From NCBI GenBank assembly GCA_937996705.1, contig CALKUQ010000021.1, forward strand, positions 1 to 64,000: a stretch of DNA of 64,000 nt, given 5' to 3'. The notes beneath the pieces are model-generated. The model worked only from the letters and a program-made list of their open reading frames with translations. It did not search any database and was not told the origin of the DNA. Made by a program: the position numbers and the translations under genes. This DNA comes from an uncultured Chlamydiae bacterium (lineage in GTDB: Bacteria > Chlamydiota > Chlamydiia > Chlamydiales > 2-12-FULL-49-11). Numbering within the stretch: the stretch's first letter is position 1; every line of letters starts with the position of its first letter. Positions 18,178-26,846 of the stretch are shown here, piece by piece.

Positions 18178-18241
18178 AAATTTGGGATAATTCGTTTCTG
18201 AGAAATTTTGGATTTGGTAAATTGGGGGAATTTATCTTTGA

Positions 18242-19276
18242 GTGTTATTTTTGAAGCCGATTTTTTTTGCAGAAGCTACTGAGAGGTGCGTCGATTTTAT
18301 TATTAGCCGGCTTACGGGGGATCTTCCCTTTTTTCCGGTTTCAACAAGGGAAGTTGCTTTGCCAGAGATAGACCTTCCTTCATCGGGAGTTTTGATTGCA
18401 ACTTCTGGTTCATCTGGGAAAGCAAAACTAGCGCATCTTTCGCTGGAAAATCTCTTTCATTCGGCGAGTTTTTCACATCCTGATTTGGTGCTTGAGCCGG
18501 GCGATAAGTATTTGTTATCGGTGCCGCTTTATCATGTGAGCGGCCTTTCGATCGTTACTAGGTGCTATTTTTCTGGGGCAGAGGTGATTTTGCCTGGGTC
18601 GGGAAAAGAATCTGAAGTAACCCACGTCTCATTTGTGCCGACGCAATTGAAGCGGTTTTTGCAAAATCCAAAAGTCTACCCAAAACTTAAAGCAATCTTA
18701 GTTGGTGGCGCGCCAATCCCTTTTGACCTTTGCTTAGAAGCACATTCTCGGGGATTTCCTATCTATATTACTTATGGAATGACAGAGATGTCCTCACAAG
18801 TTGCTACACAAAAGTTTAATCCAAAAAAGGGAATTGCTTTCGGCGACCCCCTTCCTTATCGAGAACTCAAACTTGTAGATGGGGAAATCTATGTCAGAGG
18901 CAAGACCCTTTTTCAAGGCTATCACAACCTACCGTCCTCTTTTGCGGATGGATGGTTCCCAACAAAAGATTTGGGCCACATCGGCCCTCATGGCCTGGAA
19001 CTGATCGGGAGAAAAGATCGAATGTTTATCTCTGGGGGGGAAAACATCCATCCTGAAGAACTGGAAAAGGCCCTCCTCTCTCACCCCGAGATCCTCCGGG
19101 CAAATGTGAGTTCGAGGCCTGATCCCGAGTTTGGGGCAAGGCCCACCGCAATTATCGAATCGCCTCTCTCTGAAACTGAAATTTTAGAACATCTAACCCC
19201 CCTTCTTCCGAAATTTAAGCTTCCAAAAAAAGAGGATATCACCCTTAATCCAAAAGTGTACCATTGGCATAAATGA
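18242..19276 (+). CDS. menE: o-Succinylbenzoate-CoA ligase (MenE), short form
   Basis: AMP-forming acyl-CoA ligase activating o-succinylbenzoate. ANL motifs: 'LIATSGSSGKAKLAHLS' (P-loop, 51-67), 'TYGMTEMSS' (A5), 'YVRGKTLFQGYHN', 'DGWFPTKDLG' (A7) and 'LIGRKDRMFISGGENIHPEE' (A8). At 344 residues it is about 100 shorter than usual; the N-terminal lobe is reduced and the C-terminus ends 'PKVYHWHK' without a recognisable GK A10 motif, though a terminal Lys is present. GTG start with GGGGG about 12 bases upstream. Separated from menC by about 2.2 kb of inserted DNA; ATGA overlap with the next gene. Confidence 0.88.
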   Translation: MLFLKPIFFAEATERCVDFIISRLTGDLPFFPVSTREVALPEIDLPSSGVLIATSGSSGKAKLAHLSLENLFHSASFSHPDLVLEPGDKYLLSVPLYHVSGLSIVTRCYFSGAEVILPGSGKESEVTHVSFVPTQLKRFLQNPKVYPKLKAILVGGAPIPFDLCLEAHSRGFPIYITYGMTEMSSQVATQKFNPKKGIAFGDPLPYRELKLVDGEIYVRGKTLFQGYHNLPSSFADGWFPTKDLGHIGPHGLELIGRKDRMFISGGENIHPEELEKALLSHPEILRANVSSRPDPEFGARPTAIIESPLSETEILEHLTPLLPKFKLPKKEDITLNPKVYHWHK

Positions 19277-19824
19277 TCTTCTTAAATTTTTTTTATCAAT
19301 TAGTAAACCCTTACTCGATTTGCAGAAAATTTTTGCAAAATCAGGGGGCTACTGATATCCACCAATATGGGGAGACCCCTCTTTCAACCATAGAATCTCT
19401 TTGCGAGAGCGCTGAACTGAAAGCTGAGGACCATTTTTTAGAGCTTGGTGCGGGAACTGGAAAAACGGCGTTTTTTGTCAGAGATCGATTCGGGTGCAAA
19501 GTAACAGCTATTGAACAAATCCCCCTCTTTGTAAAAATCGCAAAATTGGCTAACCGATTTTCCTCAGCAGAGATTGATTTTCGGTGCGAAGACTTTCTTA
19601 ATTCCGATCTTTCAAACGCTACCGTTATCTACCTCTTTGGAACCTGCCTCTCAGATGATGTAATCGAAACTCTGTGCAAAAAATTTATCTCTGGCCAAAG
19701 AATTATCTCTATCAGCTACCCCCTTTCAGACTACGACCCCCGATTCAAAGCGATCGCAACTCTCCCGGTTATCTTCACCTGGGGAAAGACTGAGGCCTAT
19801 ATCAATTTTTGTGTTTCAATATAA
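19273..19824 (+). CDS. SAM-dependent methyltransferase, substrate unknown
   Basis: A 183-residue class I methyltransferase: motif I 'FLELGAGTGKTAFFV' (55-69), post-I acidic 'VTAIEQ' and 'FRCEDFLNSDL', and strand 4 'VIYLFGTCLSDD'. The fold resembles the DOT1/small protein-lysine methyltransferase group; the substrate cannot be read. ATG overlaps the menE stop (ATGA), so it is co-transcribed with menE. A role in quinone metabolism is possible but not needed, because menG is already present. Confidence 0.8.
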   Translation: MIFLNFFYQLVNPYSICRKFLQNQGATDIHQYGETPLSTIESLCESAELKAEDHFLELGAGTGKTAFFVRDRFGCKVTAIEQIPLFVKIAKLANRFSSAEIDFRCEDFLNSDLSNATVIYLFGTCLSDDVIETLCKKFISGQRIISISYPLSDYDPRFKAIATLPVIFTWGKTEAYINFCVSI

Positions 19825-19859
19825 AAATCAATATGTTATAGTAATTCTGCAACTAAAAA

Positions 19860-20717
19860 ATGAGATCTGGATTTATGCATGTAAGTTTAAAAACCCCCTT
19901 AAGAATGTGCCTCTCAGGTTTAGATCTTAGGCCCCAACCTAATAAATTCTCCAATTGCTGTTATCTAGAAATCGGAGCAAGGGTCTCAGCATTTGCCCTC
20001 TCCATTCTCTTCTATGTGCCAGCTATCATTCTTGCATCTTTAGGAGACTTCTTAAAAAAGACCCATCCGATTGAACTCCCTTCTGAAATTCTAGGCCCTG
20101 GTCTTCATGAAATAACCAATCTTATCCATTTAAACAGCGATCTAAAAACTTTAGCATCTGCTAGATTTGGAGAAGATTGTGCTACTGCAGCTTTTGCAAT
20201 AGCATATAATATTGGAAATAAAATTTCTTTCATCAGCTTACATGTAATGGTAGGGTCAGAAATTCAAGCAGCTTCAAAAAAACTGCTAGAGGAGCTAAAC
20301 ATCTCTTTAGTAGTCAATATTGCGGGGGATTATCAAAAGCAAGCAAGTCGGATTAAAAAAGGGGGCTCTTGTAATTTTTTTAAAGGGGAGACCCTTAATA
20401 ACGGCATAAAGATTCGATATATCGAAGGGGATATTGCAGATACTGGCCTAACTCCTCTTCCCCTTACTGAATTGGTAGGTGCAATTAACCAAGAGATTCA
20501 ATCGGGTGGACGGGTATTGATTCATTGTGAAGATGGTAAATCTAGAACAGGGGCGGTTGCCATCGCATGGATTATGTTTAGTGAGCGGAAAAACTTTACT
20601 GAAGCCTTCAATTTGCTCAAGAAAAGACGACACCTTGAAGCTATCACTACCTTTATACCGACTCCTACACTTCTTGAGCAATTAAAAAGGTGGAATCCTA
20701 AAGAAGTTCGAGCTTAA
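19860..20717 (+). CDS. Dual-specificity/tyrosine phosphatase with N-terminal membrane hairpin; candidate effector
   Basis: A 285-residue protein. Residues about 39-63 form a hydrophobic segment ('SAFALSILFYVPAIILASLG'), and 118-132 another. The C-terminal domain has the Cys-phosphatase signature 'HCEDGKSRTG' (Cys223, Arg229; HCx5R) with a plausible general-acid Asp at 191 or 194, and the downstream helix 'AVAIAWIMF'. This is the eukaryote-like DUSP/PTP fold. No signal peptide. Membrane hairpin plus eukaryote-like enzyme suggests a type III effector facing the host cytosol (inference). ATG at 19860, or 19875 with a weak GGA. Convergent 20-base overlap with the thioesterase gene. Confidence 0.85.
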   Translation: MRSGFMHVSLKTPLRMCLSGLDLRPQPNKFSNCCYLEIGARVSAFALSILFYVPAIILASLGDFLKKTHPIELPSEILGPGLHEITNLIHLNSDLKTLASARFGEDCATAAFAIAYNIGNKISFISLHVMVGSEIQAASKKLLEELNISLVVNIAGDYQKQASRIKKGGSCNFFKGETLNNGIKIRYIEGDIADTGLTPLPLTELVGAINQEIQSGGRVLIHCEDGKSRTGAVAIAWIMFSERKNFTEAFNLLKKRRHLEAITTFIPTPTLLEQLKRWNPKEVRA

Positions 20718-21090
20718 TTTTTAAGCTTAGTGGTAGCACAATTTTTTCTCCAGTCACCCGTGAGACGGCAACATGGATGATTTCCGTTTGGGCGGCTATC
20801 TTGCCCCCCTTTTTTATTTCTGCCCGAATTTCAATCGATGTTGTCCCTATTTTCCCCACCTTCAGCTTAACCGTAATCTCATCTCCTAAAAACAGGGGGG
20901 TTAAAAAGGAACTGGTTGCAGAAACGATGGGCAATAGATAGTCCGATCTATGATCAAAACCTAGAAACTCTTCAAAAGCCTCGGTGGCAAACTTCAAGGC
21001 ATTAGTAAAATAGAGGGCTCCTGTAGCGTCTGTCTCACTCATACGAATGATTCTCTTCGCTTCAAAAAATATCTTTTCTAAATCGTTCAC
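20698..21090 (-). CDS. Hotdog-fold acyl-CoA thioesterase, candidate DHNA-CoA hydrolase (MenI)
   Basis: A 130-residue 4HBT/YbgC-type thioesterase: 'ETDATGALYFTNALKFATEAFEEFL' corresponds to the D-x2-G-x2-(Y/F)...E...E active-site region (Asp21, Gly24, Glu37/Glu40), followed by the central sheet 'FLGDEITVKLKVGKIGTTSIEI'. Hydrolysis of DHNA-CoA is the only menaquinone step with no other enzyme in this window, and hotdog proteins of this type perform it in cyanobacteria and plants. The gene is next to the men locus, though on the opposite strand. Another acyl-CoA substrate is possible. Confidence 0.85.
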   Translation of the reverse strand: MNDLEKIFFEAKRIIRMSETDATGALYFTNALKFATEAFEEFLGFDHRSDYLLPIVSATSSFLTPLFLGDEITVKLKVGKIGTTSIEIRAEIKKGGKIAAQTEIIHVAVSRVTGEKIVLPLSLKIKLELL

Positions 21091-21213
21091 GGTTGTCCCT
21101 CACCTATTCGAAAATTAATTTTAAGTAAAAAAAACTTTATCTAAAACATTCTCTCTAAACTTGAGCAAAAAATCTAGTAGTTTGATCAGGGGAATTAAAA
21201 AAGATGCTGGGAC

Positions 21214-21242
21214 TTGAGTTAAAACTATAGCTCTCCTATAAT
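21214..21242 (+). promoter_or_regulatory. Sigma-70-type promoter of the TPR gene
   Basis: TTGAGT (21214-21219), 17-base spacer, TATAAT (21237-21242). Transcription would start near 21249, leaving a short leader with AAAGG about 15 bases before the ATG at 21277. It is one of the best -35/-10 pairs I saw by eye in the window. Confidence 0.7.
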
Positions 21243-21276
21243 CTGAAACTCCTATTAAAGGAAATGTAGTCGAAAA

Positions 21277-23331
21277 ATGGCAAAAAAACCTTCTTTAAGC
21301 AAGTCAAAAAACAGGGAAAAAGGCAAGTCGCAACAAGCTTATGACAAGCAGGTTGAGTCAGACACCTCCTTGAGCTCCCTTGTCTTTGATATAGATAATT
21401 TTAACCACAGTGAATTTCTTTTAAGACAGGGTGAAAAAAGATTGCTTCAGGGAGAGACTAAAGGGATTGCTCTATTTGAACTAGCAAGCCAATTTGACTC
21501 TAAGAATCCTGTAATGTTGTACGAGCAAGGAATTGCTCTACTTAACTATGGCTCTGAAGTTAAGGTTAAAAAATATCTTTTACTTGCTAATAAAAGTTTT
21601 AAAAACGCTCTTAAACTCGATCCTAACTATTTTTCAGCCTGGCATGCGTGGGGCAAAACTTTATCTCTTTTAGGAAACCTATTTGGACAATACCACTATT
21701 TCTTGGAAGCGAAAGCAAAATATGAAACAGGGCTCACTTTGATCAACGGAGTTGCCCCCGATCTCTTAGCCGATTTTTATTGGCAATACGGTGGGGTGAT
21801 GAATCAAATCGCAAGCCATTCAAAAGAAATTTTTGAACTAAACAAATCGGTCGAATTTCATGGCCTTGCCCTAGGTCACAATGAGGACATGCCGGTCAAA
21901 TTTTGGCAAGATTTCGGAAACGTCTCTTTAAAATTAGGGATTCAAATTGGGGATCCAAGACTTTATTTAAAGGCTATCAATTGCTTTCGAAACGGGATCT
22001 CCAAATCGATTTCAAATTTTGATTGTTGGCACTATATGGGAATTGCCTTAAGTGAGCTCTATGAGCTTACTTTCGATGAGGACCACTTTTGCCAAGCAAA
22101 TGAATGTTTTACTAACTCAGCAAAGCTACATCCACAAAACGTCCCCCTCTGGAAAGACTGGACAAAACTTCTCTTAAAATCGGGAAAACGGCTCAAAGAC
22201 GCGAAAAGACTCCACTCTTGCATTGAAAAATGTCATAAAGCCTACTCTTGTAATCGAAAAGATGTAGAAATTTTGGTTTTATGGTCAGAAGCCCTTTCCC
22301 ATTTAGGTCTTATTTCAGATCGAGTAGACCTTATCTATGAAGGGACCAACAAAGCGGTGGAAGCTGAAGATAAATTTAGCCTCTCTCCGGAAATTTATTT
22401 TGCGTTTGGAGTTAATTTATTTGCCCTTGGAAAATACCATGACCACCTTGATTACTACTACCAAGCTATTGAGAAATTTCAAGAGGGTCTCTCTATGTGC
22501 AGGATTAACCACAAACTGTGGTTTCATCTTGGAAAAACTTACGGGGTAATTGCAGAGATTGAGGGCGATTTTAGCCTCTATGAGAGATCTAGTAAATTTT
22601 TACAAAAGGCCCTCCACCTGCACCCAGCAAGCACCTATTACTTTGAGTACGCCTGCACTTTGATTAAACTCTCTGAAGCAAGCCACGACTCTAGCCAACT
22701 AGAACAGGCCCTCGTAAATTTTGAAGAGGCCTTTAATCTCCAAAAAAATGCAGTCCATTTAAGACCTGAATGGCTTTATGAATACGCCGTTGCCCTCGAT
22801 TTGAAAGGGGATGTTACCAATGACGAAAAACTTTACGTAAAAGCGCTAGAAATCCTAAAAAGGGTTCTGATGCTCGATCCCGACTTCCCAGAAATTCACT
22901 ATCAAATTGCCCTTGTCTACTCTCATTTAGGTGAATTAATTGAAGAGTCAGAAGCCCATCACAGAGCGATTGTTCATTACAAAATTGCCTTCCAGAAAAA
23001 CGAAGAACAAGACCTGCTTTTGCTCGACTGGGCACTCACTTTGATTAATCTCGCCCAAATCACTGCACAAACCGATGATAGAGAGCAACTTTGGAAAGAG
23101 GCTGAATACAAACTCATGCAAGCTGCAAAGCTCGGAAATACAGAAGTTTACTACCATTTAGCATGCCTTTATTCTATTACTATGAATTTTGAAAGGGCTA
23201 TCCATCATTTGGAAAAAGCAGAGCAATTTGACGCTCTTCCCCCTTTGAATGAAGTTTTAGAGGACGAATGGCTTGAGAATCTCAGACAAACAGATCTCTT
23301 TCGCTGCTTCATTAACCATTTGCAAGCTTAA
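21277..23331 (+). CDS. Tetratricopeptide-repeat protein
   Basis: 684 residues after a Lys/Ser-rich N-terminus. Successive about 34-residue helical pairs have TPR spacing of W/L/G/Y/A/F/A and often end in D-P/H-P turns ('ALKLDPNYFSAWHAWGKTL', 'SAKLHPQNVPLWKDW', 'RVLMLDPDFPEIHYQIAL', 'NTEVYYHLACLYS'), about a dozen or more units. No signal peptide, membrane segment or catalytic domain. A scaffold or chaperone-like role is likely but the partners are unknown. Own promoter upstream; yidC follows 45 bases downstream. Confidence 0.85.
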   Translation: MAKKPSLSKSKNREKGKSQQAYDKQVESDTSLSSLVFDIDNFNHSEFLLRQGEKRLLQGETKGIALFELASQFDSKNPVMLYEQGIALLNYGSEVKVKKYLLLANKSFKNALKLDPNYFSAWHAWGKTLSLLGNLFGQYHYFLEAKAKYETGLTLINGVAPDLLADFYWQYGGVMNQIASHSKEIFELNKSVEFHGLALGHNEDMPVKFWQDFGNVSLKLGIQIGDPRLYLKAINCFRNGISKSISNFDCWHYMGIALSELYELTFDEDHFCQANECFTNSAKLHPQNVPLWKDWTKLLLKSGKRLKDAKRLHSCIEKCHKAYSCNRKDVEILVLWSEALSHLGLISDRVDLIYEGTNKAVEAEDKFSLSPEIYFAFGVNLFALGKYHDHLDYYYQAIEKFQEGLSMCRINHKLWFHLGKTYGVIAEIEGDFSLYERSSKFLQKALHLHPASTYYFEYACTLIKLSEASHDSSQLEQALVNFEEAFNLQKNAVHLRPEWLYEYAVALDLKGDVTNDEKLYVKALEILKRVLMLDPDFPEIHYQIALVYSHLGELIEESEAHHRAIVHYKIAFQKNEEQDLLLLDWALTLINLAQITAQTDDREQLWKEAEYKLMQAAKLGNTEVYYHLACLYSITMNFERAIHHLEKAEQFDALPPLNEVLEDEWLENLRQTDLFRCFINHLQA

Positions 23332-23376
23332 TGAACCTGTGTTATAGTTTCCATTTAAAAAAATGGGAATTTGTCT

Positions 23377-25260
23377 ATGGAAAAACGGTCACTTTTATTT
23401 GTCTCTGCACTCTCTATCTCGTTTTTTTTAATAAATAATTATTTGTTTGATAAACCAGCTCCGAAGCCTTCTCAAGAGCAACTCATCTCCCTCTCAGAAG
23501 AAGCAGCGCCTGTAATAAAGCCTATCCTAGTTTCAAGCGATTCAGACATTTCAGAACAATTTTATGTTTTAGAAAATAACTATCAGCAGCTTGTGTTTTC
23601 AACAAATGGAGGCGCTCTTGCTGAAATCAACCTCCCCTTTACCTCGCAGGCAAATCCAGAGAGCGTCGTCCTCCCGATCCAATTTGACAAAACCCTTGAA
23701 GCCGACTCCCCTATAAACTCTCGATTCCCTTTAAATCCTTACATCTCTTCAGAAGGGATCAAAAAAGAGCCGGTGTTAGGAGGGTATACCCCTCTGCTCA
23801 GACGAAGCATCAAAAATAATAATGGGGCAACTCTCTCAAAAATCCCCCCCTCTTGCTACGCCCTAAATATTATTTCAGACAAAACTGACACTTCCACTGC
23901 TCAATACCAAATGACGAGAATTGGCAAAAATTTTATTGAATTTTCTGGGAAATCTGGTGACACCTCCGTAAAAAAGATTTACACAATTCCTGAAGCTACC
24001 CCCTACACTCTAGAACTTGAAGTCCAATTCGATGGACCTGCAAACAATCTATGGCTTACCTCAGGTATCCTGGAAGTGGAACTTGTCTCAGGCAGCCCCT
24101 CCCCTCTACTCCAATACTACACGACCTCTACAAAAGAAAAGGGATCTGTAGAAAAGATTAAATTGCCAAAAAATGACACCACTTACGGCGTATTAGAACC
24201 GCTCTGGATCTCCAATGCAAACGGCTTTTTTGGGATGATTCTTGATCCCTCAAACACCCATATCCCGGGAATTCAAGTAAAATTCATTCCTGGAGAGACC
24301 GTACCAACAAGACTTACGCTGATTGACAAAGATTACAACGCCTACCCTGCCAAAGATTACCCAGCTTACCAAACCCTCCTTCCTTGCAAACCGACTAGTG
24401 AACCAATCAAGTTTATCGCTTATGCAGGCCCCTACTCTTCTAAAGTGTTGTCAAAAGTTGATAATGCGATAGCTAAAGCGCAAGATGGCCCAGGGAAAAA
24501 TCCCCATTTTGAAAAAGTAGTTATTTTACAAGGGTGGATCACATTTATCACAGAGCCCTTTTCAAAGCTTCTTTTCATCATCATGCAGTTTTTCCATTAC
24601 ATCACAAAGTCTTGGGGCCTATCCATTATTTTACTTACGTTTGTGTTAAGACTTATGCTCTATCCGCTAAACGCATGGGCTTATAAATCGACCACACGTA
24701 TGCAAAAACTAAGCCCTAAATTGACAGCAATTCAAGAAAAATTCAAAGGGGACGCAAAGAGAATTCAGACTGAAACAGCAATGCTTTACAAAACAGAAGG
24801 GGTCAATCCCTTTTCTGGATGTCTCCCTATGCTGATCCAGTTCCCTTTCTTAATTGGAATGTTTGATCTATTGAAATCTACCTTCGAACTGCGAGGGGTA
24901 GGATTTATTCCTGGTTGGATCCAAAACTTAACTGCACCTGATGTCCTATTTTCCTGGAGCTACCCTATTATTTTTATCGGAACCAACTTCCACCTTCTCC
25001 CCTTTATTTTAGGTGCTTTGATGTATGCCCAATCAAGAGTTAGCTCTATGGGGCAACCTCAAACTGGGCCGATGACCGAGCAGCAACAACAGATGAAGAC
25101 CGCTGGTAATGTAATGACTGTTGTATTCACATTCATGTTTTACAGCATGCCCTCAGGACTCAACATTTATTGGATCTTCTCAACCCTCTTTGGAATGCTC
25201 CAACAGTGGTTTATGATTCGTAGATACCAAAAAAATCCTAAAATTTTGAAAAACATATGA
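23377..25260 (+). CDS. yidC: Membrane protein insertase YidC
   Basis: Inner-membrane insertase/chaperone for membrane proteins. An N-terminal membrane anchor (about 5-20), a large periplasmic beta domain (to about 380) and the conserved C-terminal bundle: 'SWGLSIILLTFVLRLMLYPLN' with the key groove Arg, 'MLIQFPFLIGMF' and 'GLNIYWIFSTLFGMLQQ'. About 627 residues, as in Gram-negative YidC. The ATG at 23377 with GGGA upstream gives 'MEKRSLLF'. The stop overlaps the dnaA start (ATGA), as in C. trachomatis CT251-CT250. Confidence 0.95.
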   Translation: MEKRSLLFVSALSISFFLINNYLFDKPAPKPSQEQLISLSEEAAPVIKPILVSSDSDISEQFYVLENNYQQLVFSTNGGALAEINLPFTSQANPESVVLPIQFDKTLEADSPINSRFPLNPYISSEGIKKEPVLGGYTPLLRRSIKNNNGATLSKIPPSCYALNIISDKTDTSTAQYQMTRIGKNFIEFSGKSGDTSVKKIYTIPEATPYTLELEVQFDGPANNLWLTSGILEVELVSGSPSPLLQYYTTSTKEKGSVEKIKLPKNDTTYGVLEPLWISNANGFFGMILDPSNTHIPGIQVKFIPGETVPTRLTLIDKDYNAYPAKDYPAYQTLLPCKPTSEPIKFIAYAGPYSSKVLSKVDNAIAKAQDGPGKNPHFEKVVILQGWITFITEPFSKLLFIIMQFFHYITKSWGLSIILLTFVLRLMLYPLNAWAYKSTTRMQKLSPKLTAIQEKFKGDAKRIQTETAMLYKTEGVNPFSGCLPMLIQFPFLIGMFDLLKSTFELRGVGFIPGWIQNLTAPDVLFSWSYPIIFIGTNFHLLPFILGALMYAQSRVSSMGQPQTGPMTEQQQQMKTAGNVMTVVFTFMFYSMPSGLNIYWIFSTLFGMLQQWFMIRRYQKNPKILKNI

Positions 25261-26606
25261 AATCTTGGGATGATTTTCTAACTATCCTAGATGGCAAATT
25301 TGGAAAATCGACCGTTGATAAGTGGGTCAGACCCTTGAAGATTGCAGGTTTTGATGCCTGCAATCTTCATTTAGAAGCAAACGACTCGTTTCAAACATCT
25401 TGGTACCATGAGCACATTGCACCTCTAGCAAAAAAGCATCTTCTCGACAACAATGGCAAACCGATCAAAGTCACCCTTAGCTCGGGCGATATTGCCCTCC
25501 CTGCAATGGAAGAGGCAGCTAAACCAACCTTTTCTTACGATTTAAAATTTGAATCAGACCCCCTAGTTGCCCACACCTCTCTGGATGAATTTGTAGCAAC
25601 CCCCAAAAACAAGGCATCTTTCACGATTTTTAGTAAGCTCCTCGGTATTGATCCAGATACAGGAAAAACTGGAGTTTTTTTCCCAGAAATATTCAACCCC
25701 GTCTACATTTATGGACCGAGTGGGACCGGGAAAACCCATCTTCTTATGGCTGCTGCAGCACATTATCAAAGAGAGGGACTCCAAGTCTTTTATGTAAAAG
25801 CAGAAACTTTCACAGACCACGTTGTCCATGCCATTCGAAATGGTCAAATGCAACTCTTTCGCTCTACCTACCGGAAACTAGATGTTCTGATTATTGACGA
25901 CATTGAAGTTTTTGGAAGAAAAAATGCGACCCAAGAAGAGCTCTTTCACACCTTCAACACGCTCCACACAGCAAGAAAACAAATTATTTTAAGCGCCTCT
26001 GTCAATCCAAGACTCCTTGAATACATAGAGGATAGGCTGGTAAGCAGATTTGAGTGGGGACTAACCCTACCCTTTGAAAAAGAGATCCCTGCCGAAATGA
26101 TGCAAGAGATCTTAAAAAAAAGGGCCGCATTCTACCATGTAAAGCTGAAAAAACCTCTTGTAGAATTTCTCTTAAAAAACTTTATCACCCCCGCCTCAAT
26201 GAGCCGGGCAATTGAATATATTTCCAGTCACTCAGAATCTTCCCAACTAATTGAACTCCATCATGTCGAACCCCTTCTTGCCAAACTTATATCGATCGAT
26301 CAAAAAAATAACCTCTCCTCTGATAAAATCCTCATCTCTGTAGCCGAAGTTTTTGGAATCAAAAAAGAGGATCTTCTTAGCAAGTCCCAAGCAAGAGAGA
26401 CCTCCCTCCCCCGCCAAATCGCCATGTACCTTCTTCGCAAAGAGCTAAAGCTTCCCTACATGAAAATAGGGGACATTTTTCATAGAGACCACTCTACTGT
26501 GATGACTAGCATCAAACAGATCACCGCCAGCCTCACCTCCCAAGATCCTGATATCACCTACTATCTAAATCAGTTCACTTCCCTATTTTCAAAATTCTCG
26601 TCCTAA
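25257..26606 (+). CDS. dnaA: Chromosomal replication initiator protein DnaA
   Basis: AAA+ initiator (449 aa). Domain I at the N-terminus ('WDDFLTILDGKFGKSTVDKWVRPL', read in two parts), Walker A 'GPSGTGKT' (153-160), Walker B 'VLIIDDIEVFG', sensor II, and domain IV with 'LPRQIAMYLLRKEL' and the DNA-contact motif 'FHRDHSTVMTSIKQI'. Chlamydiae usually carry two dnaA paralogues; the coupling to yidC marks this as the CT250-type copy. No clear DnaA-box cluster was noticed next to it. Confidence 0.95.
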   Translation: MKSWDDFLTILDGKFGKSTVDKWVRPLKIAGFDACNLHLEANDSFQTSWYHEHIAPLAKKHLLDNNGKPIKVTLSSGDIALPAMEEAAKPTFSYDLKFESDPLVAHTSLDEFVATPKNKASFTIFSKLLGIDPDTGKTGVFFPEIFNPVYIYGPSGTGKTHLLMAAAAHYQREGLQVFYVKAETFTDHVVHAIRNGQMQLFRSTYRKLDVLIIDDIEVFGRKNATQEELFHTFNTLHTARKQIILSASVNPRLLEYIEDRLVSRFEWGLTLPFEKEIPAEMMQEILKKRAAFYHVKLKKPLVEFLLKNFITPASMSRAIEYISSHSESSQLIELHHVEPLLAKLISIDQKNNLSSDKILISVAEVFGIKKEDLLSKSQARETSLPRQIAMYLLRKELKLPYMKIGDIFHRDHSTVMTSIKQITASLTSQDPDITYYLNQFTSLFSKFSS

Positions 26607-26810
26607 GAAAATGACCGCCACCAGAAACTCACTGCAAGACTAACTGCCCCATCCCTAGTTTTTTTAATTCCGTTTAGTTCAATTTGGCGAAGCCGTCCGC
26701 TGAAGAGGGCTCTGTTTGAAACCAGGCCTGATGAGGCGGGATTGAAAAAAAAATTCTGCACAGAAAAAAGAGGGTGTTTCAACGGGAACTGCTATATAAG
26801 CGGTATAATA

Positions 26811-26838
26811 AAAAAGCCTCCCGATTGGGAGGCTTTTT
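26811..26838. terminator. Bidirectional intrinsic terminator between dnaA and slc1
   Basis: A perfect 12-bp inverted repeat AAAAAGCCTCCC (26811-26822) / GGGAGGCTTTTT (26827-26838) with GATT loop. A/T runs on both sides let it act in both directions, for dnaA and for slc1, whose stop is 9 bases away. Confidence 0.92.
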
Positions 26839-26846
26839 GAGCCAGA

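Noticed and set aside
26729..26756. CTGATGA...GAAA, resembling a hammerhead ribozyme core after dnaA
   Set aside because: The sequence between the two conserved boxes cannot form stem II and no matching stems I/III are seen; chance match.
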